From contig NZ_BDBR01000014.1 in the NCBI RefSeq assembly GCF_001613085.1, positions 1 through 41,102 of the forward strand: a DNA stretch of 41,102 bases, given 5' to 3'. This stretch comes from Nocardia salmonicida NBRC 13393 (lineage in GTDB: Bacteria; Actinomycetota; Actinomycetes; Mycobacteriales; Mycobacteriaceae). The notes below the pieces were generated by a model that was given only the letters and a program-made list of their open reading frames with translations, was not told the origin of the DNA and made no database searches. The position numbers were made by a program, and so were the translations under genes. Shown one piece after another: positions 30,848 to 39,487 of this stretch; the first letter of the stretch is position 1; each line of letters starts with the position of its first letter.

Positions 30848-31918
30848 ATGCCGAAGTCTGGATGGGTACTAGTCGAAGCGTTGGAGGCGACCCGGCTGAC
30901 GGTCGTCGCGCGGTCAAATGAGCCGCGAAGTCGCACGTCGTTCGAGCGCGCGGTGCAGGATCCCCTGGGCGGCAGTAAGGGCCCCGGCACCGAGGCGGCT
31001 CGATGGCTCGAGGCAAGCATCGCCGAGCTTCGTCGGCAGCCCGCTGCCACATCGATCAATCACACTCTGCGCAATGGGCAGACGGTTGCCGCTCGGCTGA
31101 TTCCAGTGGTCGGTCCGGATGGGGTTCTTCATGGCGTGCAAGTCTGGATCGGCGCCGACAACGAAAGTCCGTCGACGCCACCGATGTCCGCGTTCGCTTT
31201 CACCTGGGATTCGCATCAGCGACTCGCGGATATTCCCGCAGCCCTGGCCAACGGTCAACCTGACACCCGGCTGACGGCGCCTGAGATCTTCCGGTTCGTC
31301 GAGCCCGTCGACGCGTTCGCTTTGATCAAAGCGCTGCTGACGCATGAGCCCGGCTCGTATTGGGAGGGGCCGGTGTCGATGACTTTTCACAAGCAACAGA
31401 CGCCAGCACAACTCCTTATGGTGGCCGGGCCAACCGACGAAACTTCTCATCACTGGCGCGGACTTATTTTCCAGACCACCAGCGCAAGTTCTGGAGCTCC
31501 GAGCCTGGAAGCGGCTGCGTTAGCTGCGATTCCACGAATGTCGCAGGTCCATATGGCGCTCGTCGACATCGCCAAAATGCGGCTGCTTCGATGGATCACC
31601 GACCCCATGTCCGATGTGCAGTGGAAAGGTCAAGTCGACCAACGCGACACGCCACATCCCGACGACGTCAAACGCATCTTCGAGGCCGCGACAGACGTAT
31701 TCACCGGCAAGACCGAAACAGGATTCGTCGAGGGCATCCGCCTTCGCCGCCGCGGCGGCGGCTGGGTGGTCACCGACGGCACGGGCGCCATCATGCGAAC
31801 GTCACCCGACGCCCCACTGCTAGGCGTCGTCCAATTCCGGGTCACCGGATACAGCGACGAGCCAGACCCGGTCGAACCCACTGACCAGGGACACCCCGGG
31901 CTGAGCGATCCCACCTAG
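30848..31918 (+). CDS. DUF5593/GAF-PAS-like protein
   Basis: ATG 30848 after GGGGGG is preferred (356 residues). The earlier ATG at 30800 lies in a probable -10 box (TATGAT). The beginning PKSGWVLVEALEATRLTVVARS resembles the mycobacterial and nocardial DUF5593 family, which pairs a PAS/GAF-like N-terminal domain with a second sensor-type domain. The middle (FRFVEPVDAFALIKALLTHEP) and the end (GAIMRTSPDAPLLGVVQFRV) suggest two related domains. The function is not established; a sensory or regulatory role is inferred. It is downstream of the P450 and may have its own promoter. Confidence 0.5.
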   Translation: MPKSGWVLVEALEATRLTVVARSNEPRSRTSFERAVQDPLGGSKGPGTEAARWLEASIAELRRQPAATSINHTLRNGQTVAARLIPVVGPDGVLHGVQVWIGADNESPSTPPMSAFAFTWDSHQRLADIPAALANGQPDTRLTAPEIFRFVEPVDAFALIKALLTHEPGSYWEGPVSMTFHKQQTPAQLLMVAGPTDETSHHWRGLIFQTTSASSGAPSLEAAALAAIPRMSQVHMALVDIAKMRLLRWITDPMSDVQWKGQVDQRDTPHPDDVKRIFEAATDVFTGKTETGFVEGIRLRRRGGGWVVTDGTGAIMRTSPDAPLLGVVQFRVTGYSDEPDPVEPTDQGHPGLSDPT

Positions 31919-32097
31919 ACGACTCATACCAATCTGCTACGATCCAAACCGACTACCCGGTACCAGTCTCTGACGGCCGCCGGAAGAAGGCTCTCCGCAA
32001 CACGTGGGCGAGCCCAATTCCCGTTGGCCAACGTCAGGAGACGCCGATGATCCCCACACTTCCCGCTCACGACCACCTTGATGTGAGCGTCGAGCCG

Positions 32098-33021
32098 TCA
32101 AATGGCGAGCGTGGCAGTCGCGCAGCGAAATCCAGTGTCGTCGTCGGTCATGCCGGTCCGCGCGTCATTGCAAGCCGAGGGCACAGCAGATTCGAACAGG
32201 CTGGTGAATGCGCCGCCCTTGAGCCCGCGGCGGTCCTTGACCGCACCAACGGTGGCGGTGCTGGTCCACTCCCACACCCCGCCGCACATGTCGTATATCC
32301 CGTAGGGGCTGGCGCCGGATCGGTAGTTGTCGACCGGAGTCGTGGTGCCGGGCCCGGACCCGCGGACGTTGCACTTGGCCGGTGTCGGCTGGCTGCCCCA
32401 GGGGTAGATATTTCCCAACGACCCACGAGCCGCCTTCTCCCACTGCTCGTTGGTCGGCAATTGTTTGCGCGCCCAGTCCGCGTAAGCAGTCGCGTCGTGC
32501 CAGCTCACCCACACGACCGGATGTGTGGCGATCTCGGGCGGCGGGCTCGCCGATTCCCAGTGCCGTGGCGCCGAATGGCCTGTGGCGGAGACGAATCGAT
32601 GGTAGTCCGCGTTAGTCGTGGGATAGACGTCGAGATAGAAGCCGTCGATGTAGACCGGCAGATCACCGGTGCCGGAGAGGAATACGCCCTCGGGGATCCA
32701 GGCCATGAGCTTGCCGTCGCCCGGGTGTCGCACCACCGTGGATTGCTCGGGCACGTCGGTTTCACGGGTGTCGACAATGTTGTCCTCCCCGACGAAGGCG
32801 ATAAACCGCGCGCGCTCGTCGCTGGTCAGTCTGGCGAGCGAGGTATCGAGCGCGGCCTGATTGATCGGGCGGGGGAAGATCTTGCTGCGACCGGCCTCCC
32901 ACTTGGAGACCATCCGGTCGCTGACACCGAGGTGTGCGGCGAAGTCTCGAACGGAGAGCCGACGGGCCTCTCGCAGCGCCTTGACTTCGGTTCCACTCCA
33001 ACGCCTCACTGTGGCAACCAC
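32098..33021 (-). CDS. XRE-HTH fused to a formylglycine-generating-enzyme-like domain
   Basis: This is 307 residues from GTG 33021 (GAAGGGG upstream). Residues about 8-45 are an XRE-type HTH: TEVKALREARRLSVRDFAAHLGVSDRMVSKWEAG. Residues about 105-307 are an FGE-sulfatase/EgtB-like (SUMF1) domain: HPVVWVSWHDATAYADWA, LPTNEQWEKAARG, YPWG, DMCGGVWEWT and GFRCA. In true FGEs two catalytic cysteines follow the GG[SA] strand; here that stretch reads KGGAFTSLFESAVPSACND, so the first cysteine is missing. The domain probably binds a ligand or protein and tunes the HTH. It is in the same direction as the class IV aminotransferase upstream. Confidence 0.7.
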   Translation of the reverse strand: MVATVRRWSGTEVKALREARRLSVRDFAAHLGVSDRMVSKWEAGRSKIFPRPINQAALDTSLARLTSDERARFIAFVGEDNIVDTRETDVPEQSTVVRHPGDGKLMAWIPEGVFLSGTGDLPVYIDGFYLDVYPTTNADYHRFVSATGHSAPRHWESASPPPEIATHPVVWVSWHDATAYADWARKQLPTNEQWEKAARGSLGNIYPWGSQPTPAKCNVRGSGPGTTTPVDNYRSGASPYGIYDMCGGVWEWTSTATVGAVKDRRGLKGGAFTSLFESAVPSACNDARTGMTDDDTGFRCATATLAI

Positions 33022-33090
33022 GCTGCTGCACCCCTTCCCTCGTCGCGAGAAAGAGTATCGAGCAATCGTGTGTGGTTCGACTGGGAGGGT

Positions 33091-33873
33091 TCAGAGCCGC
33101 TCGGTCGGGATCGACTCGTAGTCGGCGCGCAGCTCGGCGATCATCGGATGATCGGTGCTCCACGTCGTTTCGTCGACACTGTGCACAGCGCGGACTCCGA
33201 TGGCCACATTGGTCAGGATCGCGGCTCGGTACTGGGGCAGGTCCGACAGCGCGATGTGCTTGGTGAGCACTTCCTCATCGCGGGCTTGGCAGAGGAGGCG
33301 CATGGTCGTGCCGGCAAGCACATCGGCCTTCGGCCAGATGATGCGGTTATCGGCGTCGATGAAGCCGATGTTGGCGGTGGCGGCTTCGGACACGGTGCCG
33401 TCGGCAGCGGTGAACAGAACGTCGTCGTATCCGTTGCGCTGAGCCGCAGCCCTGTGATGCACAGCGCCGAAGAGCCCGATGTGCTTGACCCGTGCGAGTT
33501 CTCGGGTGAAGACCGCGGTCTGCAGTCGCAGCGGTGGCATCGGAACGGGCGCGGCCGAGGTCGTCGTGACAAGGACGTTCGGGTCGGCCGCGGCGCCGGG
33601 CTTGCCGAGCTCGAGTCGGGGGTCATAGACGGTGGCCCGCATGACAATTGGGCCGCTGGCGTCTGCGGCAGCGCTGCGCAGGTATTGCCGGACTCGGTCG
33701 AGATCGAGCTCGGTGGCGAATACCTGGCGGCAGTCACGAGCAAGCCGCTCCAGATGCAGCGACAGGCCACGGACACCGCCGTCCTCCACGCGCATCGACG
33801 TGAAGTGTCCGAGGTTGACCAGCGCCAGTCGGCTGATCTGGTCGACGGTGGGCGGCTGACCGTTGAGCAACAT
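33091..33873 (-). CDS. Class IV PLP-dependent aminotransferase/lyase
   Basis: ATG 33873 (MLLNGQPP) gives 260 residues. Class IV features are clear: VKHIGLFGAVHHRAAAQRNGYDD holds the PLP lysine in VKH, and DGTVSEAATANIGFIDADNR plus GTTMRLL are the phosphate- and cofactor-binding blocks. The family includes branched-chain aminotransferases, D-amino-acid transaminases and 4-amino-4-deoxychorismate lyase; the substrate cannot be told. It lies between the double-HTH regulator and the HTH-FGE-like gene, all minus strand, which suggests one regulated metabolic unit. Confidence 0.75.
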   Translation of the reverse strand: MLLNGQPPTVDQISRLALVNLGHFTSMRVEDGGVRGLSLHLERLARDCRQVFATELDLDRVRQYLRSAAADASGPIVMRATVYDPRLELGKPGAAADPNVLVTTTSAAPVPMPPLRLQTAVFTRELARVKHIGLFGAVHHRAAAQRNGYDDVLFTAADGTVSEAATANIGFIDADNRIIWPKADVLAGTTMRLLCQARDEEVLTKHIALSDLPQYRAAILTNVAIGVRAVHSVDETTWSTDHPMIAELRADYESIPTERL

Positions 33874-34035
33874 AGCGGCCAGTCTTTCATCGCGACGCGT
33901 CGGCGTCGCGGTTCTGCATCGGCGAAGTTCAGCGGAAGTTCGACGCAACGCGGTGCTGGGTCGGTTCCGCATACCAGCGACTCCCGCCATGCTGATGATC
34001 ATGATCAGACGCAGGGGGTCGGCGAGGTGAACACG

Positions 34036-34488
34036 TCATGCAGGCACGCCGGGTCCGCGCTTCCTGGTGTTGTTCCATGCCCTGATCAGCTCTTGGTCGG
34101 TGACTCCCAGCGGCTTCGCGAGGGCTTTGACGTGGCGGGGCAACAGCTGTTTGACGTCGCCTCGTTCGATCTTCTGCAAAGTCGGTGTCGTCATACCTGC
34201 GGCGCCGGCGAGCTGCGGCTGGGTGAAGCCTGCCGCGACACGCAGGTCGCTGAAGAGCCGAGTTGCCGGGTCGGTGATCACGACGTCGGTGATGCGAATG
34301 CCGAGCACTCGGACGACGCGGGCGAGAAGATCGACCGTGGGGTGGGTCTTGCCGGACGACCAGTTCGACAGCGTCGGCGCCGAGATGTCGGCCAGGCGCG
34401 CGATTTCGTTCCGCGACATGGGCGACTGCTCGACGGCCTCGGCCAGCCGCTGAGGTTCGAAGCCGCGGAGGTCGCGCCGGCGGGTCAC
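34036..34488 (-). CDS. Double-HTH XRE-family regulator
   Basis: GTG 34488 has AGGGG seven bases upstream (150 residues); the longer start at 34530 lacks a ribosome-binding site. Two XRE-type HTH domains follow one another: MSRNEIARLADISAPTLSNW and FTQPQLAGAAGMTTPTLQKIE. Such tandem XRE proteins can bind two operator half-sites. It is the first gene of the minus-strand trio ending with the HTH-FGE fusion, and probably regulates that unit and perhaps itself. Confidence 0.7.
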   Translation of the reverse strand: MTRRRDLRGFEPQRLAEAVEQSPMSRNEIARLADISAPTLSNWSSGKTHPTVDLLARVVRVLGIRITDVVITDPATRLFSDLRVAAGFTQPQLAGAAGMTTPTLQKIERGDVKQLLPRHVKALAKPLGVTDQELIRAWNNTRKRGPGVPA

Positions 34489-34760
34489 CTGTCGCCCCTG
34501 AGTGTCACGGTGCAACGGTGTCTCACCCACCTCGTTTGTAGCGAACTTTGCGACCTTACAATTCGATCATAGATTTACTAGCATGGGAGGGAGGTAGCTA
34601 GAGCTCGCTGAGTTATCGGATTGAGAAAGACCCCCGAGGACGTCTGTGATTGGCGTCGCGTCGCCCTCGGAGGCCCTGAACCACTAGCGGTTGCACGCGT
34701 GCTGTGGCGTATCGATGCTACGTCTTGCGCGTGTCAACCGCCTCAACTGGAGGCACGCGT

Positions 34761-36236
34761 ATGAACACGACCGCACAACCCTTCTCTCGAGATTGCAGTG
34801 CGCTGCAACCTCAGGCACCGCGGCGGCACCGACGAGCTCAGGCTCGGCGCCGGACAACAGCCATCCCCGTCAGCGTTCTGATCGCAGCGACGATTGCTAT
34901 CGGATCCGGAACGGCGGCCGCGGAGCCGCAGCCGGGCGTCACCGGCCCTTCGACCAGTGAGAATCAGCCGGGAACCAGTGGGGCACCGCAGCCCGGCACC
35001 ACGAGTCCGGCGACTCCGCCGACTCCGCCTCCTGCCCCGACGCCTCCCCCGCGTCCCCAGGAACAGTCTTGGCAGGGCAATCTGCTGCCCGAGCCGCAGT
35101 ACGTGCCGCCGGAGCAGTATCGCCCCGCGCCTTCTGCGCCTTCTGCGCCTTCTGCGCCGTCCTACTACAGCAATCCTGGGAACGGTGACGACTCCACCGG
35201 CTACAGCGACTACAGCGGGCCGAGCTACGCCACGCCGCAGACGGCTCCCTCGTCTCCCTCTACCTCGCTCGGCGAGGATCTGGGCAGCCTGCACCTTCCT
35301 CAGCCGGTCGAGCCGCCCAAGGTCATCGTTCCGCCGGACCCGGAGTGGCTCGGCGTCGGTGACGCGAAGATCGCGCGGCCCGAGTGGTTGCCAGTAGATG
35401 CGACGTGGAAGCTCAACGGCCAGGCGGCGCTCGCGCAGCGCGACGTCGACCATTTCTTGACCTCGATCGGCTTCGATCCGAGCCGCAGTACCCGAATGGG
35501 GACCGGCATGGTCGTCGGTGTCGCCACTGGGGCGACCATTGGATTCATCGTGCTCGGAGCCCCTGCAGCCATCGTCGGTGGTGTCGGCGGAGCACTTGTC
35601 GGCGGAACGGTCGGTGGGATCGTGGGTGCGGGATTGGGCACTCTTATCCCTGTTCCCGTGATCGGCGCGATCACCTCCGGTGTCGCGGGTACCGCGATCG
35701 GCGCGGCCGCAGGCGCGGTGATCGGCGCAACCGTCATCGGCGTCCCCGCAGCACTGTTCGGCGCGGTCGTCGGTGGCGCGCTCGGCGGAACCATCGGCAC
35801 GATCGTCACCGCTGGCGACGGCTCCGACTACACCCCTCCGCCGGAGACCCCGCCTAGCCCTCCAGCTCCCGCTCCCACCATCGAGGAGCAGGTTGAGACC
35901 GCGGTGGACAACACGATCGCGGCCGGAGAGCAGGCTGTCGGTTGGGTGGAAGAACAGCCCGGTGGTCAGCAGGTTATCGACACTGCGCTCGACGTCGCGG
36001 CCGAGGTCACCGCCACGGTCCAGCAACAGCCCTGGGCAGAGCAGGCGGGTGCGGTAGTCACTCAGGCCGCCCAGGACCTCGTCGCGGTCGGCACATCGAC
36101 ACCGGAGACGGCGGAGGTGACCGAAGCGGTAGTCGACGCGATCGTCGAGCAGCCGCAGTTCGCCCCGGACCAGTTCGGCGCTTTCACTGACGCCGCCAAC
36201 GGCGCTCTCGCAGCAGCCCAGTCGACCCTGCGCTGA
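34761..36236 (+). CDS. Secreted proline-rich/glycine-zipper surface protein
   Basis: This is 491 residues from ATG 34761 (GGAGG upstream). Residues about 30-54 form a signal peptide ending TAAAEP. Residues about 55-200 are proline-, serine- and glutamine-rich with repeated APS units. Residues about 249-350 are a long glycine/alanine zipper (GGVGGALVGGTVGGIVGAGLG pattern), able to insert in membranes or pack into oligomers. The C-terminal part is acidic and helical. Similar proteins in Nocardia and Rhodococcus are annotated 'insoluble domain protein'. It is probably at the cell surface, possibly aiding cell contact during mating; this last point is inferred. Confidence 0.65.
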   Translation: MNTTAQPFSRDCSALQPQAPRRHRRAQARRRTTAIPVSVLIAATIAIGSGTAAAEPQPGVTGPSTSENQPGTSGAPQPGTTSPATPPTPPPAPTPPPRPQEQSWQGNLLPEPQYVPPEQYRPAPSAPSAPSAPSYYSNPGNGDDSTGYSDYSGPSYATPQTAPSSPSTSLGEDLGSLHLPQPVEPPKVIVPPDPEWLGVGDAKIARPEWLPVDATWKLNGQAALAQRDVDHFLTSIGFDPSRSTRMGTGMVVGVATGATIGFIVLGAPAAIVGGVGGALVGGTVGGIVGAGLGTLIPVPVIGAITSGVAGTAIGAAAGAVIGATVIGVPAALFGAVVGGALGGTIGTIVTAGDGSDYTPPPETPPSPPAPAPTIEEQVETAVDNTIAAGEQAVGWVEEQPGGQQVIDTALDVAAEVTATVQQQPWAEQAGAVVTQAAQDLVAVGTSTPETAEVTEAVVDAIVEQPQFAPDQFGAFTDAANGALAAAQSTLR

Positions 36237-36244
36237 TTTTCGTC

Positions 36245-36276
36245 GCCGGTGCGGGAGGACACCCTTCCGCACCGGC
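36245..36276. terminator. Hairpin terminator after the glycine-zipper gene
   Basis: GCCGGTGCGG at 36245-36254 pairs perfectly with CCGCACCGGC at 36267-36276 around a 12-nt loop, nine bases after the stop codon. Confidence 0.7.
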
Positions 36277-36360
36277 ATGCGCGCAACACGCTGCCGCCTA
36301 ACCACATTCATCGCGAGCGTCGTGCTCGTTGCAGCTGTCTCACACGGAAGGCAGACCATC

Positions 36361-37089
36361 ATGAACACCTGCGAGAGCGCCCCCCGGAGGCGCCGCATCA
36401 AGGCTCCGACCCGCCCCCCGACTCAGGCCGAGCTTCTCCAAGTTGTGGCACTCCACGTGCACAAGGACGGGAAATGCACGGTGTGCAAGAGGCCTCGTAC
36501 GAAGAATCAGCCGCTGTGTGACTCAGTGGCCCAGGCCCTGAAACTTCTCGCGTCGACCTCGATGACGAGCCCTGCCCGTTCGCTTTCCCGACTGTCGATG
36601 GCAGAACTGCGCAAGCTCGCATTCGAGCACCGCCCGGACGCACACGGTCATCGGTGCCGCCGCTGCGGCCTGGCCTACGGCCCGCGGTCCGGCAGGCGCA
36701 AGGAGTGCCCGACGTTGCGAGAAATACGCCGGGAACTGGGAATTCGTTCACTGAGCGTCACAGTGACCGCTGCGGCAGCGCAAGGCGTCGCTGTGTGCAA
36801 GGGACAGGCGGAACTTTGGACCGTCGACCGAAACTGCGTCGCCGAGTGGGAACTGGCGGTCGCTGCTTGCAACGCCTGCCCGATGCTGGCGGCCTGCCGC
36901 AAGACTCTCGACCAGCAGATCGCCGACGGCCAAGCGCCCCCCTCGATGATCGTGGCCGGCAAGTTGCTCGACGCCGCCGGTGAGGTCGTCGATGATTTCC
37001 AAGCTCACGGTCGGCGGCGCAACGCATTCGCGGGCCGTCTCACCGAGCGGACCAGCAAGTACCGCCGACAGTCCACGGCGGTGGCGTGA
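36361..37089 (+). CDS. Zinc-ribbon plus WhiB-like iron-sulfur protein
   Basis: ATG 36361 (GAAGGCAG upstream) gives 242 residues; an upstream frame start was rejected for lack of a ribosome-binding site. The C-terminal half has the WhiB cysteine pattern: C146, then C170-x2-C173-x5-C179 in ACNACPMLAAC. The usual G-[VI]-W-G-G turn is not recognisable (GQAPPSMIVAG instead). The N-terminal half has two further CxxC groups (C39/C42/C53 and C99/C102/C116), like zinc ribbons. WhiB proteins hold a 4Fe-4S cluster and regulate transcription in redox response. It starts the coupled run through 38394 and may control plasmid genes. Confidence 0.65.
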   Translation: MNTCESAPRRRRIKAPTRPPTQAELLQVVALHVHKDGKCTVCKRPRTKNQPLCDSVAQALKLLASTSMTSPARSLSRLSMAELRKLAFEHRPDAHGHRCRRCGLAYGPRSGRRKECPTLREIRRELGIRSLSVTVTAAAAQGVAVCKGQAELWTVDRNCVAEWELAVAACNACPMLAACRKTLDQQIADGQAPPSMIVAGKLLDAAGEVVDDFQAHGRRRNAFAGRLTERTSKYRRQSTAVA

Positions 37090-37586
37090 TGGCGGTCTGG
37101 GGTCGAGTCCTTGATATCGCCGCGGGCCTGCTCGACAGCCCTGCTCCTGACGGAGCGCCATCCCACCTGAGGTGGGAATGGTTCGCTCGCCTCTACACCG
37201 ATCCCGAATGGGGGTTGTCGGCAAACATTCCTGAATTCCCGGATGCGTTTGCCACCACCGTGGCCGAAAGCTGCCGCGCGCTGCGCGACCCGAGCGACGC
37301 CGCATTGCTCGCTGAGCAGTGGCGCCTCCTCGGTCAGCTCGCCGGAACTCAGCTGCTGGCCGCAACCGATCATGGTGCGATCCAGGCCTACACCGCAGTT
37401 ACTTTCACTGCGCTCGACGCCGAAGATCACCTGTACGGCCACGCATTCGGTGGTGTCGAAGCGGTCGTCAGCGGGTTCCTCGCTCTCCTGGCAGTACAGC
37501 CGATGCCCATCGCTGATGCGCGCATCAGCTCTGCTCTTGCCAGCTGGAGCACTACAACAAACCACATCTGGAGGGCTGCGGCATGA
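37089..37586 (+). CDS. Hypothetical protein in the WhiB-like gene run
   Basis: This is 165 residues from ATG 37089, overlapping the previous stop (TGATG); a GTG codon just before it was rejected. No family was recognised. It is mostly helical (DAALLAEQWRLLGQLAGTQLLAA) with no catalytic motif, signal peptide or membrane helix. The stop overlaps the next start by ATGA. Confidence 0.6.
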   Translation: MAVWGRVLDIAAGLLDSPAPDGAPSHLRWEWFARLYTDPEWGLSANIPEFPDAFATTVAESCRALRDPSDAALLAEQWRLLGQLAGTQLLAATDHGAIQAYTAVTFTALDAEDHLYGHAFGGVEAVVSGFLALLAVQPMPIADARISSALASWSTTTNHIWRAAA

Positions 37587-37897
37587 CATCGTTCCTGGGC
37601 ATCGACCGAGAAGGTCGGCAGTGGGCACTTCTCGCAGTCAACGGAGACTCGCGGGCGCGGCTGGTCTCCGGCGAGCATCACCCTGCCGTACTGGCGACCA
37701 CCGAGCTTGTTAACGCCCATGGGCCACTTGTCCTGGTGCCCAACCACTGCGGGATGTCTCAGCTCGGCCGCGATGCATTCCTTGACGTCGTCGACCTGGT
37801 CGCGGCCGACCCCGAAACCGCGACCGTTGATCAGATCGCCGCCGTGGCAACCTGGGCGCGCAGTCTCCTACGCGCAGGCACCGAGCAGGCGCTATGA
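37583..37897 (+). CDS. Hypothetical protein, coupled
   Basis: This is 104 residues from ATG 37583. An N-terminal beta-rich start (FLGIDREGRQWALLAVNGDS) is followed by a helical end (LDVVDLVAADPETATVDQIAAVATWA). No family was recognised. It overlaps both neighbours by ATGA. Confidence 0.6.
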   Translation: MTSFLGIDREGRQWALLAVNGDSRARLVSGEHHPAVLATTELVNAHGPLVLVPNHCGMSQLGRDAFLDVVDLVAADPETATVDQIAAVATWARSLLRAGTEQAL

Positions 37898-38394
37898 ACA
37901 GGCCACTGTCCTGGTCGTCGTTCGGACACCACGTCGCGGACTTCCTTGCTGCCCAGCGCATATGTGCCGATCTCGACTGGTCCAGCTCGGCAACGCCGAA
38001 CTCCGACACCGTGATCGAAATTCACTCGGTGGCGTCGCTGTGGGTGGTGTTCGGGCTACTCGCCGAGCCGAGGGAACGCAGTGTTCGGGGCGCCCGGCAT
38101 GCTCGGTCACTGCCGGAGCCCGGAGCACATCTGGATGTGCTCGACAGCGAAGGGGCGCAATGGCATGTGCGCTGGCAGCGTCATGCTGGGCATGCCTACC
38201 CGATCCTGGTTGGCGTATCGGCCGACCGACGGCACGTTCTCGCTGCCGATGAACTGGTTGCGCGATTCGGCCAGATCTCGGTGAAGTGCCACTGCCCCAC
38301 AGGAACCCATGAGCGCATCTCGGATCTGCTCGCTTCAGCCGAGCTCGATCGGGGAGTCATTCAGCCACAGGCTTTCTGGCGGAAGGGCGCGTGA
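37894..38394 (+). CDS. Hypothetical protein, last of the coupled run
   Basis: This is 166 residues from ATG 37894. A central tryptophan-rich segment (VASLWVVFGLLAEP, then AQWHVRWQRHAGHAY) and a cysteine/histidine pair (VKCHCPTG) stand out. No family was recognised. The four genes 36361-38394 have no gaps and are probably one translationally coupled unit. Confidence 0.6.
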   Translation: MNRPLSWSSFGHHVADFLAAQRICADLDWSSSATPNSDTVIEIHSVASLWVVFGLLAEPRERSVRGARHARSLPEPGAHLDVLDSEGAQWHVRWQRHAGHAYPILVGVSADRRHVLAADELVARFGQISVKCHCPTGTHERISDLLASAELDRGVIQPQAFWRKGA

Positions 38395-38562
38395 ACATGG
38401 CTGGCATCACGTCGATTTCGCATGCCCTCACACCGCTTCCGCGCGCAACCGACGGCTGCGAGGCCACTCCAAGCCGCGATAATTTACGACAAAATATTCG
38501 GCGCGTCGGTAGCCATAACTCGAGGTCTCGAGGCACGATCAACGACCATGAAGGACTCCTCT

Positions 38563-38964
38563 ATGCCACGGCCAGTCGGCCGTCCTCCCAAACATGGGAG
38601 ACCTACTGGGATCTCGGCGCCGGAAAGTTTCGTGCAGGCCGTCGCCAGCTGGGGCCCCGCTTCTATGTCGGTCACCGACCGCATCGAGGCGCTCGTGGAG
38701 ATCGGCTTCAAAGTCGCGCCCCGGCATCACCGACCGATCACCGCGACCTATACCGGACCGGCGACCCATATCCGGGCGAACCTCTCTCCCGAGGTCGCCA
38801 GGAAGGTCTTGCAACCGGTCCGGGCGAAGCGCACGAACATCACTCGACGAATGATGACGCTGCTGCACTACGCGATGGTGTCGGAAGGCGTCGAGCTGGC
38901 GTTGGAGGCCGCGGGGATGCTCAGCGACGGCACCGAGGAGCTGCACCGGACCGGGACGACGTAG
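38563..38964 (+). CDS. Small DNA-binding protein with an AT-hook-like start
   Basis: ATG 38563 with AAGGA seven bases upstream gives 133 residues; a start at 38548 is also possible. The N terminus PRPVGRPPKHGRPTG contains two GRP-type motifs of an AT-hook. The rest is helical (FVQAVASWGPASMSVTDRIEALVEIGF, then SPEVARKVLQPV). It may bind the plasmid origin or a partition site. It ends in a clear terminator. Confidence 0.55.
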   Translation: MPRPVGRPPKHGRPTGISAPESFVQAVASWGPASMSVTDRIEALVEIGFKVAPRHHRPITATYTGPATHIRANLSPEVARKVLQPVRAKRTNITRRMMTLLHYAMVSEGVELALEAAGMLSDGTEELHRTGTT

Positions 38965-38978
38965 TACCCCAGACGCAC

Positions 38979-39017
38979 GAAAACCCCCTCAGCTTTGGCC
39001 GGCGGTCGGGGGTTTCG
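38979..39017 (+). terminator. Hairpin terminator with partial T-run
   Basis: GAAAACCCCC and GGGGGTTTCG form a stem with one bulge, the descending arm ending in TTTC, 15 bases after the AT-hook gene. Confidence 0.65.
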
Positions 39018-39060
39018 CGCCATATCGAACCTGCATCCATTCGACGATTGGAGGAACGTG

Positions 39061-39093
39061 ATGTTCCCGCCAACTGCCCTGGCGTTCATATGA
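39061..39093 (+). other. Possible 10-residue leader peptide
   Basis: A strong GGAGG site lies upstream of ATG 39061, which encodes MFPPTALAFI and stops at 39091-39093. Its stop overlaps the ATG at 39090 of the next frame. It could be an attenuation leader or a remnant. Confidence 0.3.
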
Positions 39094-39317
39094 CGATCGC
39101 CAGTGTAAAGCATTTTGATCCGAACCCACCAGCACCGCGTGCTATCGCGCCGTCCCGAGGTTCGACGACTCCAGGCCAACTACCTGCGCCTGCTCCGGAT
39201 TCACCGCGGTCCATCGCGGTTGCGCCCCCTGCTCGGTCGCTCGATCGGCATCGCCTGATCGCCCGAGTCTCGGCTCCATCTCCCCCGCTCGGCCGGGAGG
39301 TGACGCCTCTGCGCTGA
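39090..39317 (+). CDS. Doubtful small proline-rich protein
   Basis: This would encode 75 residues beginning MTIASVKHFDP, proline/arginine-rich and with no recognisable fold. It is coupled to the leader at 39061. From 39318 to 39487 no other gene was seen. It may be non-coding. Confidence 0.25.
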   Translation: MTIASVKHFDPNPPAPRAIAPSRGSTTPGQLPAPAPDSPRSIAVAPPARSLDRHRLIARVSAPSPPLGREVTPLR

Positions 39318-39487
39318 CGCGCCCACACCTAATTGCAGATTTCGTGCCAACAGCACGCAAGCAGCATCGAACCCATCCGCCACAGAGGGATTCGATACCG
39401 AGGGCCAGAGAGCCCATCGAGTGCTCATACCGGGGACCGACCCACACCGGCCCCGCGTGCTGTTGATGTCCCAAGAAAGGAACTGCC

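Noticed and set aside
32047..34572. 841-codon plus-strand open frame
   Set aside because: It is antisense to three well-supported genes (HTH-FGE, aminotransferase, XRE) and its codon pattern mirrors theirs.
34743..36401. 552-codon minus-strand open frame
   Set aside because: It is antisense to the glycine-zipper secreted protein; the arginine-rich translation is typical of a high-GC shadow frame.
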